Origin: Paraphysoderma sedebokerense
Taxonomy: Eukaryota; Blastocladiomycota; Physodermatomycetes; Physodermatales; Physodermataceae
Direction of reading: 5' to 3'
NCBI GenBank assembly: GCA_025602915.1
Contig: JAHLJZ010000037.1
Location: 124,001-188,000, forward strand
DNA: 64,000 nucleotides
The notes under the pieces are model-generated. The model did not search any database. It worked only from the letters and a program-made list of their open reading frames with translations, and had not been told where the DNA came from. Below, piece after piece: positions 11,474 through 25,000 of this stretch. Position numbers and translations under genes: made by a program. The first letter of the stretch is position 1. Each line of letters opens with the position of its first letter.

Positions 11474-14400
11474 TTACATAATTCCTTTGATATTGGCGAC
11501 TACTCCTTTGATTCTCTCATCGTCAAAAAGTTTTCCCTTTTCCACCACTACATCCTTTCCTCCAAGAACTTGCGCGGCATCCTTTAGTTCCGGGTATGCA
11601 GAAAGCTAGGATTGTTTGTGCCAGCACCAGTCAGTGTGCAGAATGCTTCCGTCGGAAAAGGAGTTCTTACATACCAAGTTGAGGATTGTGGTAACGCCCC
11701 TAAATGAATTTTCCACGTCTGTTTCAGATTTAAGTAGCTAATGAAGGAAGGTAATTGGGGTTAACAGTGCACTTTGGCAAAACAGACATTGCTTACACCA
11801 TTACCTCCAGCACTAAAGATAATATCTCCAGCCCGAAATCCTCATTATGCGTTTGATTTAACACGAAAGTGTAGCTAAACGAACAGAAAACGTGAGTGTC
11901 ACAATCCATCGATTCAACAGGCTTATGCTTGAACGTACTTTAGCAGCAAAGTAAGTTGCCCTAATTTCACATTCTTATTGCCCGACTGTTTGAGCTCTTG
12001 GATTAAGGATAGTGCCTGGGGAAGAAGATTAAAGAAATGCCACAAGAACAGAGAGCAGTGATAAATATACGAACTTGTGTTCTTTTCTCCATCATTATAT
12101 TCTTCCCTGCCTCTCGAGCGAACATGTTGGCGCATAATCTAAAATAAATCATAGCGTTCGGCTCCGCTTCCTTTCCATTTCCAATTCCAAGTTTTCCTTT
12201 AATATCATTTGCTCGAATATATTCGTCTGCAATAGGACTGACAATAACCAATAGCCGAAGTAGATCGATGGCTGGTCGGAAAGCAAATTTGAGCGTTGAA
12301 TGCAAGGTAATAATTTCAAAGCATTGGCTTAACTCACCAGGGAATCTGACTTGCACGGGCCACATCAGCATCTTGACAAGTACTCCAAATTCTTCTTTCG
12401 AAGAACGATGCCCAGAGGTGTCCAAATTCTGCAACTTTGAGATCAATGAGTTCAAGTGTTGCTTGTCATTATCGGTTAATTGTTGCGCAGGTTCAAAACT
12501 CGATTCTTCATTAATTTTTAGTATTTTTGAGTGAATGGCAGTGAGATTTGCCGCCCGAAATGTGACGAATTCAGTCTGCGTAGTCGAAGACGGACCGGAA
12601 ACGATCGTTTTACTATTTCGTGATGGTTCGGCCGATGTGTATGGAGTAGTCCAAGGATTCGATCCAGGAGCAACGGTCTGTAAAAAGAAGACCCGTTTAA
12701 CTTTGGACATGGAATCAAAAATGATTCGGATTAGACGAACCTGTGCATTTGAAGCATTACCTCCGGGACGATATCTGTTTCCACCTGAAAGAGCTTTAGT
12801 GAACGGAGTCTAACCATTGATGAAACAATGCCGAGGACTTTTTACCTGTGAATGGGTCTTGATAGTCGGATGATGATTGAATTGAGACAGGTTGTGCATT
12901 CTTGATAATGAAATTAGCGACTTGATCCAAGAATTCTTGCGGTAATTCATTCTTCCATAGAAAATTTTGGGCAGCGGCAAAGGGGTTTTCTGGATTTTCA
13001 TTTGTCAACCGCTCAAGCTTTCGGAAGATAAAAGAAAAATACCTGTAACATTGTAAGGCAGCTTCAAATGAGGCATTCCTTCTCCGATATCGATATCGAA
13101 GACATAATCGTACTCTGCGCCTTCATGCATTTGCTTCTTATTTGAACCGACCGCGTCCACTACTTCACCGACTTTAGTCCACCTCTGTTCTGCTTGGCTC
13201 CACTACAACATAAAACTTTCAGCAATTTGGAAGGCAGAGAGATCAGGCAACCCAATTTTGTACCTGATGAGCTTCCACTATATCTTCATTTCGAATCATG
13301 ATAACTTGGCCATCTTTTTTGCCAGCATTGGACAATGCTTCCGGCCCTGGCAAGTTTTCCTTTTTTACGTCGCCGACTTGGTTCCTATTCCCATTGTTAA
13401 GGAAGAAAAATTAAAAGGAAGTCACAATCAAACGTACTTTGGGATTGCGCATGCTGAGACTTGAGAGTCGAAATTCTACACGATTAAAGTTTAGCGCCAT
13501 TTCTTTTCGAGCAGAAACAAATTATACACATACTTTTACAATACTTTCATCGGCAAATCTGGCGGCATCCCTGGAGAATACTCGAATAATTCCGTCGCTT
13601 GTACCTGCAACAATATCGCCGCTCGGATTAACATCAATGGCCCACACCGAAACCGCCGGGAGCATTATCGTTTGTACATTTTGGCCATCTAAAAGAATAA
13701 TTGATTAGACCCAATCAAGCAAAGTTCCTTAATTGTCACCTGCAGAGAATCATACCTCGCCATATCCGAACTGAACGATCTTCCCCGCAGGACACAAATT
13801 CTCCGGATGGTAGAACTTTAACCGCGTACACAAACGACGTATGTCCGTACATTTCCTGCATACACTTGCCCTCAAAAGACCACAATCGCAGCGTGCTATT
13901 TTTTGAACAAATGTCAGATATTCGCATACGTCCTGTTACCTACTATCCATACCTATCATTACTACAAGACAACACCCCAACACCGGGGATTAAGGCCAAA
14001 TCGCGGACGACATCGGAGTGTCCAGAAAAAGTGGATAAACATTTTTGACCACTCCACAGCTTGATTGTCTTGTCGGCAGATGCTAGGTTCACCATAGCGA
14101 GAGAGACCATTAGCGTGATATACGGTGTTACCATAAGGATCAACGAATCTACCCACCAGTCAGAATGTGGTCGTCATCAATTGAGATAACCGACCAAACC
14201 GCATGTTCATGTCCTTCCATGGTAGCAATACACTGCCAATTCCTCCACACCTTTGCAGTTCTGCAGAAATGTCAATAACGGAGATTGGACGGATTTAATT
14301 TTCGCGGCTACGTACTTGTCCCAAGAACCCGAGATGAGGTCACCGTTTTTTGCCACTGACAAGGCACATACATTATCAGTATGTCCAACAAGAGTAAACA

Positions 14401-14780
14401 AAGGCTCTGCGGGGATATTTGGGTTGTAGACAAGAATTAATTTGTCACTGCCAGCACTCACAATCAAACCTGGACGTTGACAGCAAGAGAAACGTCAGCA
14501 CTGAATCGCTTGTTTTTGGGTGAGCCCGCAAAAATCAAGGCAACGTCGTCATACCGTCCGGGTACTCGGATGAAGGTGGTATCCACGCCAAAGCGTTAAC
14601 AAAGTGTTGGTGGCCAAGGAAAGAATGCAGTTGACTGAAGGATGTCGGCGACTCTCGAATCCAAGACCGAACGGACTTATCGCGAGAAGCGGATATCAGA
14701 AGATTATCGTTCGGAGCAATGACAGACTTTACATCCATGTCGTGGCCGGATAAAACGGCGGATAGCTTATATGGGGCCAT
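11474..14780 (-). CDS. PLAA: PLAA/Doa1/Ufd3 ubiquitin-binding Cdc48 cofactor
   Basis: Adaptor that binds ubiquitin and Cdc48/p97 and acts in ubiquitin homeostasis, endosomal sorting and ribosome-associated quality control. The start at 14780 (MAPYKLSAVLSGHDMDVKSV) aligns with the family N-terminus and sits in a good context (GCCATGG); a longer frame from 14909 is not needed. Seven WD40 blades follow, for example DNLLISASRDKSVRSW, GDLISGSWDKYV, SADKTIKLWSGQKCLSTFSG and FVSCGEDRSVRIW. The PFU domain includes NPFAAAQNFLWKNELPQEFL and DPFTG, with a RYRPGG-type linker. The C-terminal PUL domain (armadillo-like, binds the Cdc48 tail) runs from TQTEFVTFRAANL to AYPELKDAAQVLGGKDVV and ends VANIKGIM. 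Introns throughout. Upstream of it on the same strand is IQGAP. Confidence 0.93.
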
Positions 14781-15109
14781 GGCACTGTGTTCTTCGTGAT
14801 GTAATGGATTAGTGAGGACGAATGAAGGGGGTATGAAGCAAGGGAAGTGGGGGATTGAGCGACGTAATCGGATCTCCAAATCCATTTCGTTCGTGAAAAT
14901 ATAAATCACAGAAATCTATTCTATTTAGCAATTTGAGCAACTATTTAGATATTTATAGCTTAGATATATATATTGCCCATAAATACAGATATCACCTCTA
15001 CGACATAATTACAGCCCAATCCAAACTGCAACAGTAATTACATTCCAGGATTTGACAAGACCACACTTTATTTATCACTTCGGCCCACCACCTCTTATAT
15101 TAAGTACAT
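14781..15109. other. intergenic spacer IQGAP-PLAA
   Basis: 329 bp, AT-rich, between the IQGAP 3' end and the PLAA start on the same strand. It should hold the PLAA promoter and IQGAP 3' untranslated region. No other feature seen. Confidence 0.6.
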
Positions 15110-18100
15110 TTAGACAAAGAACCTGCAAATACAGAGATTAGTAAGCTTATGGCGATAATACGAAGAAGAAATCCACTCACTTCTTGTTAATGAGATAAAG
15201 CAAAAGGTTGACATTGACTTTGGCGATGTCGAAAAGGGTAATCGTCTGTACATTGCTAAATTGGTACTGCAGCAGTTCTTCCAGTTTCAATTGAGTTTTA
15301 TCTGAAGAGATGGAAACACCAATTCCTGGCGAATAAGACGCTTCAATGTCGAATACACCTTGCTCGTTACATGAAATAGTGAGATTGATACGGTCGTAAT
15401 GTTTCGGACTGATATCTTCATGTTCAATAGAAACAAGAACGCCCTTTTCTTGCAGCACTTTAGCAGAATATTTGTAGGAACCGAATTGGGGAACTTTTCC
15501 TTCTTTCTTGAGATCGCGCATGTGGAAGTATTGTCGCGAGAAGAGAGTAGGATTTTTCTTTTGTTTGCTGGAGAAGCGAAATCATTAATACAAGCTCATA
15601 GGAAACAGCGATGGAATGATTGTACCTTTTATTGTTCGTGAGGTTAGCAATACAAGCATTGATATATTCGTTGAAGGATTTAGTTTGTTCATCGAGATAT
15701 CCGGCTTTCTCCTGAAGATGCTTCAAAGTATGCTTTATCTGATTAAGGTCACTTCTGCGTTGCTGGCGACGACGATGCTTATCACGAATATCCTTTAAAG
15801 AATGCATTGTTGAGTATTTTCAACAAAATAAAATGGAACTTGTAAGCGATCACCTACCTTTGCAATCGAATTTAACATATCCTGGTAATAATTGGCCTTA
15901 TTGACTTTACCCATCGCTTCCAACTTCGACATATTTTCCAATGCCAACTTTTTCAATGCAGCAAGGTTTAATCTACAATAAAAAATAGTTAGACTTTGTA
16001 CATTTTCTGGCTACCTGAGAGAAATACCAACCCATGAGCGATATCTCCATTGACAGCGGTGCTTGTTGACGTATTTAAAGACATGTTGGATTTATAAACC
16101 AGTGAATTTTGGGATGGAACTCCTTTCGCCACAGGCTCTGATAATTTGTACTCGGCAAAAGCTAGCTCGTCCTTCTCTGTCACTGGTTTTTCAAGTATGT
16201 CTAACAGATTCTTCCCTTGTAAAACACGGATGATAGGCAGAATGAGGCGCTTGGTTTCAACGAAAACTCGCTTGGCTTCAACGTCGGCATTCGATTTTTC
16301 AGCAAATCGGTTGGTTAATGTGAGTGCGATTTCCCCACTAAGGGAAGGTTGATCTAGCTGATCGGTAGGCGGGGCAGGCCCAAGTTCGGTGATGATGACA
16401 CGAAGTGGGTCGTCCTTCTCAGGAGCCTGAAAATGAAATGTTGAGATGACATCCCACACAAATTTAGAAAATCACTTCCACGTACCACTTGATCCAATCT
16501 CTCGAGAAGAGTATCGTGCATGGAGAAAATTTCTCTTGGAGAGATGTAAATGACCGGTTTTGTGGTCTTTGTGACATCGACAAACTCGTCTACATTGAGT
16601 TGTTCTTCCGGTTCAGGTACGGTAGTTACTAAGTAAAATAGAAACAAAGATTATGCCAATGCCGCAATCACATATGAAAATTCGTTTTAGTAGCTACCAT
16701 TCTTTAGGAATTCTAAGAATCGCTTGCTGGATTTTGAAATGTATTCGTTACTTTGTGTCATATGAGGATCATTATCACCGAATGTTTTGCCAACTGAAAT
16801 AGAGTTGAGCATTTTCGAAATCTATTTCACGGAATTGTTAAAATCTGCAAGATCTGAAAAAGTAAAATTAAGAAGAAATACCTCAGACAAATTCTTTCGT
16901 TGTAAAGGAGAAATTACTGTATCGATAACGTCAAACACTTCCGGCGCACTAAGTTGTGTGTTAGCCATCGAACAAGAGGAGGTTCAAGACAGGGTGAACA
17001 TACACAATCGCAGGATTCATGTATCTATAGTAAACCAAATTTCCTACAACTCTCAGAACGGTTTCGTCCTTTTCTGCAGGAAATTTATTCTAAACTCTGA
17101 AGTCAGAAAAAACTCATTTGAGAATATTCTAGTGGGAAACTTACGGTCAACGACTTGCGTAGCTCTTTCGCAATATACCGAATGCCATAAGGCATTTTTG
17201 GTAACGACGCGACAATGGCGTCCATAAATTGATCGGTGAAAAGTTTGAGATGCTGAAGAACTACAGCGAAAGCGTATCAGACAAGTTGGAGAAGGCTGTG
17301 TACAAAATCTTGAAACTACCTTTGCTTATCTTCTGCTTAGTGGCTTCATCAGCCAAGGCCTCTTCTCGACTGACATCAAACTTTTTCGCGCTTTTTTGTC
17401 CAGTTTTCGACTCTTCTTCTCTGATAATGCTTTTGTATACCTGGATACGGTATAAAACAGCAGAATATGTTAGATTATATTCACTCATTTGCAGCGACCG
17501 AAAAGAACTGGGACGTACAAGAAGGGGGTCGGTTTCCAAATCAAAATCGGCTTCGAAAACCTTCTTCAATACAGGCTGAAGTAGGTCCCGTAAATATTGT
17601 CGCTCTCTCGCGCCACTGCAAATGACCACGGATTAGGGCAGTTTTTAGGATGGTCACCTGAAAGGTTCTTACCGATTGTAGTGAACGACAAGTTTGATAA
17701 AAGCAGGATTTCCTTTTATGAAGTCGCCAATTTCTTTAATATCTTGGATTTCAAAATTGATGGCAGTCTAGAAGGTATCTCGTTAGGGCTGAAACGAAGA
17801 AGAGACTGCCGGCACCAAATGTTTACCTTGAAAAGCTTTAAGAGCAAATACTCTTCTCTCACATTTTGAGCATAACTGAACAGAGTCAAAACGCAAGTTT
17901 CCATCAATTTTTTGACGATTTCACTTGCCCAATTCCTCATAATCCATAGAAGTCTAGTCAAATAGATCGGTTGAGTTTGAAGCAAGTAGAATAGATTTTG
18001 GTAATTTTCAAGTTTCTTGCGAGATTCCTTATCGAGATTTTTGAAATTAAATACGGCTGCGTGACCCTTCATGCTGTCTTCCGAACTGTGGCGTTTCGTC

Positions 18101-20024
18101 TTCTTATTGGCAAATTTTGCGACTTCATCCAAAGAGATGCGATTCTTCACAAGCAATGCAATCTTGATATCTAGTTCACTAAGATGTTGTTCGGTATTTT
18201 GATTGTCACGGATTTGCTTGACAACCTGTTCCTTGAGATTTTCCAATTCTATAGGAAATAAAATGTGTAAGCGTGAAGCGTTCAGTCAGACTTTCATCAA
18301 ACACAGTGGACCAACCGAGTTCCTCTTCAAAATCTTGATCTCCGTCATCCATGAGGTGAATGAAATTTCGAAGGGTCGAAACTGGCGGACTGTCGAGACC
18401 AGCTACAATAAAAAACCATCAGAAAGGGTTCCGGAACAAACGTTACAATAACAGACGAACAAATGACTTACTCAGAGCATCATAGGCATTTCTAGCCATT
18501 TTAGACCGAAACCAGGATTGAATATTAATGACTGCTTGTTCATTCTGTTTGTACATATTTCTCTTTGCCTGAACTTGACGGCGAACGAGGAATCCGCGAG
18601 CGTGAGCTTGAAACTGCATTAAAGTGGAAGTGTCAATAACCATTCGCAAAATTAAGGTTTCTTATAATTGACGTACTTTAATGATATTATGCTCCCTCGC
18701 TTTGCATTTGCTTCTCCTCATCTTAATTGGGCCGCGAACAAGATGTCCCCTGACAGTCGTTTGCAATTTTGTTATGAATGCAGCATTCTGCTGATAAAAT
18801 TGAAGCTTTTGTTGGTATGATTTTCTAGCCAATGCGCCTCGAACAGCTGACTGGCAAAGTATAATTTTAGCTTCGTTCTCTTGGAAAAACATTTTACGTT
18901 CTACAGGAGAGATTTCAGTTGAGAAACTTTGCTTGAATGCATGGACTGGGAAAGAAATCATTGCACACTTTCTTCATCAGACATTTGAGGCTCTAACTCT
19001 TTCTCCAAAGCCTTGTCGACATTGCCAAACGCTGGCATGCTCACGCCGGCGGCATCTAGACCTTTTTGGGTTGCTTCCAATTCTTCGTCTAAGGAAATCT
19101 CTTAAAGTTAGTATTTAAATGAAATTGGAAAGGTAAGTATGGTTAGTACCTGTGAATTTGAGCTGCCCGAGTAAGTTTTTGATTTTTGGGGCGATTCCCT
19201 TCTTTGCAAGCAAGTGACTATGAAATAAGTGATGTTATGATCTGTGGTACCGTAGAGGATTTTGGATGGTGTGTACCTGAGCGCATGAATACAGTAGATG
19301 ACTTTGGGAATATTCTTTTTGTCGTATAAATCTGTTAATTCGAATATGAAAAGCTAAACAGACATGAATTTGTCAGAGATGGCAATTTCGGTGCTACTGA
19401 AACGCATTAAGCAAGCGATACACACATCGGGCAATCCATTCTTTTTCATAAAGGTGAAGAAGTAATTAATGTTGTCCGAGTGTCTGAATTGAAGCCTTGG
19501 ATCCTATACAAACAAGTTAGTGTCTGCATATGATTTGGTTTGGTTTGTTCGGTGTTGGTTTACCTCAAAGATGCGTCTCACGAGATCCGGGTCGAAAGCC
19601 TTGGCCAGTTTGGCGAGAGCGACCCCGTTTCGCAATGCTTCGTCGAGTTGGGTGATGGGCGGAATTTCTTCCAGTGTACATGCTTCCAACCATCTAATAT
19701 GGCAAGAAAAACCGTTACTTATCCGATGACTAACCCCTTAGACTTTATAACGAGGTAAGAACACGAACTGTTTTGCTTCACCAATGTGACACAAGTACTC
19801 GTATGCTTGTAAATTCTTTCTTTGCTCGTCCATCCAAAAGCCATTCCCTTTTGAACCTGCGCCATTCTCATCGGGAATTTGGACATCTTTCTGAAGACGG
19901 ATACGACCGGTGATACCTAATTTGGCAATGGGGGGAAAAGCATTAATTAGTCTCTGGACGAGGGAGGAGACAGACAGCCCGAGGAGGGGAGATACGTGCC
20001 GTGGGCACCGTCTGCGGCAGACAT
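15110..20024 (-). CDS. IQGAP: IQGAP-family actin/Rho-GTPase scaffold
   Basis: Cytoskeletal scaffold linking Cdc42/Rac, calmodulin and actin; fungal members (Rng2, Iqg1) organise the cytokinetic ring. The start MSAAD at 20024 needs an intron of about 92 nt to reach GITGRIRLQKDVQ. The calponin-homology domain follows (MDEQRKNLQAYEYLCHIGEA, LRNGVALAKLAKAFDPDLV, FRHSDNINYFF, PKVIYCIHALSHLL). Two exons at about 18960-18450 contain IQ motifs (AVRGALARKSYQ, TTVRGHLVRG, ARGFLVRRQVQ, IQSWFRSKMARNAY). The RasGAP-related domain shows LPKMPYGIRYIAKELRKSL and VVGNLVYYRYMNPAIV; it lacks an evident catalytic arginine finger, as expected for this family. The RasGAP C-terminal domain ends the protein. A last tiny exon (15122-15110) gives LINKKFFV, matching the NKKF ending of other IQGAPs. 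No WW domain seen. Confidence 0.93.
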
Positions 20025-21590
20025 TGTGAGGGGAGAGCAACGATGCTGTGTGTGCGATGGGGGGGAGTGCAGCTGGATGCGATACGCTTCGTGGACGGTA
20101 TCTCTCGACTCTATATGGTGCGGATGTAGCGAATTCCCTTTTCGAGGAACGATGCCTCTTGCGCTGTGCGGAGTTCCCAAACGCGGACCGGGACCGCGCA
20201 CGTGACCGCCCCGCTTGACAGACGTGACGCCTCGTTTTTCTCTCGCAGTTGCAAGTATCATGGTATAAGTATATATAGATTAGTTGAATGACTGGATGGT
20301 AACCGTCGTAGACACTGTATTTACCCCACTCACTGTGTAAGATGATGTGGAAATATTAGTCCCTCTGCGGGCGGTGCGTTGCTATGTGTCGGCTCTCGCT
20401 CCTCCCAAGTCCCGTCAAGTCTGAAGTTTAGCCTTGCACGATTCACGCTCCCACGGTAACCATAGGAACAATAAAAAGTCTAACTCGTTTATAGACTATC
20501 TGTGTTTCTCTGTATGGTCTCGCTCTGGAGTCTGGAGTGCCCCCTCGGAAATATATCGCCAAGTTTTAGCCGTTGGATTGATTAGATGAAATGGGCAACG
20601 GTTCAGTTGGGTGGGATACCTTGCGTCGTCCGCCTCGCGAGCAAGCTGCATCATGAATGATGAAAATGCATTCTTAAATATCAACCTTTCCGGAAGAAGT
20701 GCGAAGATGTTTTCTCCCTTGCCATTCACAAAATATTATTACTTCAAAGTCGACTGTCGGGAAGAGCCCTCTTTCATTCGATTCGTCCCTTGACCTAACA
20801 TAAAATGTCTGACTAAAAGGTGCCGGAGATCGATGTTGTCCTGGTCATTCATTACATGGTCCAAGAAAGACCATGCCCATAAGCAATGAACAGTTAAGAG
20901 GACTTATACGGACAAAAAGAGGAAACTAGACTTCTCACTATTTGAGATGCCGCCAACAGCCTTTTTCCGCAGGAATATACTAACAACATTTATCTACGCC
21001 GTCTCACTCAGGAGAAATTAAGTACCCATTGAATGATTTATTGGATGACAATCTGACTTCCTTAACCCTTTTTTACAAGCTTCCGGCTCGTATCCGTGGC
21101 AAGGTTGGGCTGCAGAGTCGGGGCAGTGATAATTTAATTGCCCGTCAACCTCTTTATAATTTATATCGTCGGGTTCCCACCATCTGGGCTAACAGAAACT
21201 TCATTCGTTTCGCAGCAACTGGGCTATAACTGTCGTGTGTATCAACGGCTTGCAACTGTGATTACACCAGGCAACAATAATATGATGGCCTTCTCGACGC
21301 TTAATTTCACACCTTTTAATAAAAGCATTAAAAAAAAATTTAGAACTACTGAAATGAGGGGTAAAAAAAACATTAATTGGCGGATCTCATTCAATAATAT
21401 GACTTGAAAAATTGGCCCGAGCATGAAGCTTCTATTAAGAGACTAGATAATATCCTTTGCTCGTCTTGATGATAACATTTTGTTTCGTGGAAGCAGAAAC
21501 ATATCAAGATGATATATACATATGTCATTTAACCTTTTACAGGCTTCATACAGTATTCCATATTGGTGATGAGTGAATTATATAATAATA
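20025..21590. other. intergenic: IQGAP upstream region
   Basis: The first 250 bp are GC-rich and probably promoter. From about 20300 on the sequence turns AT-rich with only short, unconvincing reading frames. No gene recognised. Confidence 0.5.
20199..20206. promoter_or_regulatory. CACGTGAC site in GC-rich IQGAP promoter
   Basis: CACGTGAC lies 175 bp upstream of the IQGAP start codon in a locally GC-rich stretch (about 20120-20225) that contrasts with the AT-rich sequence beyond. Likely core promoter region; factor binding is inference. Confidence 0.4.
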
Positions 21591-21717
21591 GGGAGAATCT
21601 ATTGAAAGATTTTCAGGTTAAAAGACATAAACTGGTCGAGACAACCACTTACTCGCCGTAAGATAGCCCCTTCGCTCAATAAAACCCAAAAACTTGGCAG
21701 ATTAGAGCAATACAGCA
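21591..21717 (+). repeat. left terminal inverted repeat of the MITE
   Basis: Arm of about 125 nt; pairs with 21938-22062 reversed. Shared blocks include TTCAGGTTA, AAGACAT, GAGACAACC, CTTACTCGCCGTAAGATA, CTTCGCT, CTTGGCA and TTAGAGCAAT. Confidence 0.8.
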
Positions 21718-21937
21718 TTCCCATCGCTACATGCAGAACGAAAGATGGAAAGACAGTTTTAATTGGTTAATCCACATTAAGCGTGATTGACCGACTAGTG
21801 AAAGCAAATAGGAAACATTTGAGAGCAGGTTCGGTATCCAAGTGAAAGGCTTATGAAAGAAAGACAAGACGCTTAAGATCTGGTTATTTTCCCAATGGTA
21901 AGGAAAGAGGAGGTATTACTAGCCGGCCAATGTGGAG

Positions 21938-22062
21938 GGTGCATTGCTCTAACCATGCCAAGCTTTGAGGTTTGTCAAGCGAAGGGTTATCTTACGGCGA
22001 GTAAGCGGTTGTCTCAGCCAATTCATGTCTTGTAACCTGAACATTATTCGATGGTTTCTCCC
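21938..22062 (-). repeat. right terminal inverted repeat of the MITE
   Basis: Reverse-complement partner of 21591-21717, differing by scattered substitutions and about two single-base gaps. The extent of divergence suggests the insertion is not recent. Confidence 0.8.
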
Positions 22063-25000
22063 TAGCGCAGTTTATTTTATGAATGAACATGAAAGTATAT
22101 TTAAATCAATTTGTTTGAGATCTGCTCTTACTCTTTAAATAATACACATTAGTCAGCTCAAATTATAAATTCACACTTGAAGTGTGGAAAAGGCATTAAA
22201 TACAATCCTGCCGGAATCTTCGGGAACACCTACCTACCACAATCGACACTTTTTGTTATCACTTCTAGAGAGTTGACATACTCAATCTGTACGAAGCTCT
22301 CGTGAAACTGATCATTGCAATGCGGGCAGATGACAAGGGCCTCACAATAGGTTTACAATCTCACACAGAGTTGGTATGACTGATCTGCGTCCGGCGGCTA
22401 GGACAAATTCAGCCCCTCCCCGTCACTTTTTTTAAGTATTACATTCCATGAGACAGTTACTCAGCTGGCCAATGTTACGTTCATTATCTACATATCTCAT
22501 GATAAAATACTCTAATCAAATTTAACGCCGACTCAGTCTACTCAAGGAAAATAAAAATGTATTTTTTTAAATGCTGTAGGTGGATTTTGAGGTCAGGTTG
22601 CAGTCGTGAAAGGTATGAAGAAAAGTATGATGGTAGTAGCGACCTGAGGATAGAAGACTGTGTATTTTCGCTAATAGTGAAATATTGAATGTGTGTTCAA
22701 ATGGGATCATTCTCAAATATGTATGGGTAAGAGGCCTGGGATCCTTGGAATATGCAAATGCATGCATAGCATCAGCCATAAAAAATCGAAGCCATAATAA
22801 CGTTTGCGATCACTTTTCCTCAAGATAGAACGGCAGAAACTCCAAAAGGGAGAAATAATTTAAGAACCTACCTGTCATAAGCGAGACCGTATTCTGCAAA
22901 GATTGCTTTTATGACTATATAGGTTGTATTTTTCGATACATATTGATTTATAGAATCCTAGCCATAAACGTTTGTAAGTCGTAATTCATAATTGATGACA
23001 TTCCTTCCTTTCCTTCCCTATAAATAGTTCCATACATCAATAATGAGAAACTAAACATATGTCGCAAATATCGAATACCGAAAATACCACACCCGAAATA
23101 CATAACATATGTTGACAATATCAAAACTAACAATAGAACTAGCAATAGACTATAAATCTAGTAGCATGGACCAAAACAATTGCATTCCTTTTCAACAAAC
23201 AACCGAGGTTGTAGTATTAAGAAAAATGACGCAGTGTGTTATCGTTTCCTCACTGTCGTAAGGACTGTGGTGAAAGGAAATTTGGTTCCGCGTACACTTT
23301 TAAGAAGAGAATTCTGGTTAGCCATCCGTTTTCTACACTCATTCGTATAATGGTCTAGGTTCTCCTGTTGTAATGATCGCAATTAAACACCTCTATACTA
23401 CTCATTATGTACTTATACGAAAGTGATTTTCACACTGTTCTAAATTGAGATAGTCATGTTTTTCCTGAAAGGCAAAGTTATACGTTTTAACCGCATCCCG
23501 CAATCAAAAATTGCCAAGGAAATATTTAAGCTATGTGTCTTGAAGAATGACTGAGAGCAATAGAGTAGATCTCGACTCTAGAATTTACAGAGATGTTTGA
23601 TGGTTAAAAGGGAGAATGGGTCTTTGATTACTAAACAGAGAAACCAAGTAACACGGATTAAACCCATCCTCAGATACGCTGTTGGAAAATATAAATCGAC
23701 ATCTTCGTCATTTTCAGAGACAAACAATAAACATTCTCTTGCGGTTCGGCTTGAAGCTTTGTAATATGCTGAATTGAACCAAGAGATGTGTTTAAAGCAG
23801 TAGTGCATCCGTATTCTTTTGGAGGGGTTATTTTATTTATTTCGGTGCATTAAACTGATATATTATTGTGGATAATACGAGTATCAACATTCGGCTGCTC
23901 AATCAAATCAAGACTGCTGGAGAAGTACAGTACTTTACATATTTGTTAACCCCACATAATTTTCGGATATTACTGACAGATTCTGCGGACCATGAAGTCG
24001 AAGCAAGAATTTCCAATATCAACTAATAAGGAATAACACAACACATGAACTATATAACAAATGCTACAATATGGAACACAATCAAAAATGGACAGATTTG
24101 GTAACATGAACTGCGACCGTTTCTTGCTAACAACCATTTGGAATTGTATTATCAAGCAATATTTCTGTGTATTGACTAGCATATCACTTTGAACTGATGG
24201 AAAACTAAAGTAGTACAGGCCACACAAGATTGTAGGGATACCAAATTACTGCATCACTTGAGGCATTTTGATTGCGACTGACATGGACGACGACATTATC
24301 CCAGAACAGTTAAGCTTTATTCGTTGTTTTGAAGAAAATGATACAAAATACTTTGTCATTATATTTCGCATAGAGAAGGAATCAAAGGAATCTACGAAAT
24401 ATAACTTACAAACTTCTATGACTATGATTTTATTAATCATTATGTATTGAAAAATACAACCTATTATATCCCCGAAACGTGTAACTTCACTCTTCGATAT
24501 ATCGCCTATTGGGAAATAAACCCATATCCTTCTTTCCGACACCGTATACACACCCAGAACATCCTCGCGTTGCGACGATTTGTGGCGCACAATCCGAGGA
24601 TATACTCTCGAAAGAAACACATTTTTCGTTCTTAATTATCTCCAACTGTAAGTCATAACCTCCGGTCACCTCGTTATCACCAAGACATCCGGACGTTGAG
24701 ATATCAAGGCAATTCCTACCGCGACCTCGCGAAGATGACTTTTCTGACTATGAGACATCTTATCTTGTTCCAAGATATATGGCTGGGATGTCGCCATCGC
24801 GATGTCACAAGGATATCCTGTATTGAGGAATCCCGAAATATTTTCTCTCGAGGATATCGCCGGGATGTCCCCGGGCTCTGGCAGAGTATATTCTCCTCCG
24901 ATATAAACAAATCATTTTCTCATGTATGGATGCACCGTCTATCATTGCTCTTAATTAATAAGTGACATTGATACAACACCTCATAAAGGAAAGTAACAGT

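Larger units (their letters stand above)
21591..22062. mobile_element. MITE-like non-autonomous DNA transposon, TA target duplication
   Basis: A 472-bp element with long terminal inverted repeats of about 125 nt (21591-21717 and 21938-22062) that match at very roughly 80%. The best-kept inner core is GAGACAACC...TTACTCGCCGTAAGATA on the left and its reverse complement on the right. The outer ends are GGGAGAA and TTCTCCC, flanked on both sides by TA (21589-21590 and 22063-22064), which fits the TA target preference of the Tc1/mariner superfamily. The 220-bp centre has no coding capacity. More than half of the element is inverted repeat, so it could fold back on itself. No autonomous partner is in the window. 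Confidence 0.82.

Noticed and set aside
14781-14909. N-terminal extension of PLAA
   Set aside because: The family starts at the MAPYKL-like position, and the extension is low-complexity, unlike any WD40 lead-in.
24246-24620. 124-codon frame on the minus strand in the gene desert
   Set aside because: No recognisable motif, no neighbouring exons, composition like the surrounding noncoding sequence.
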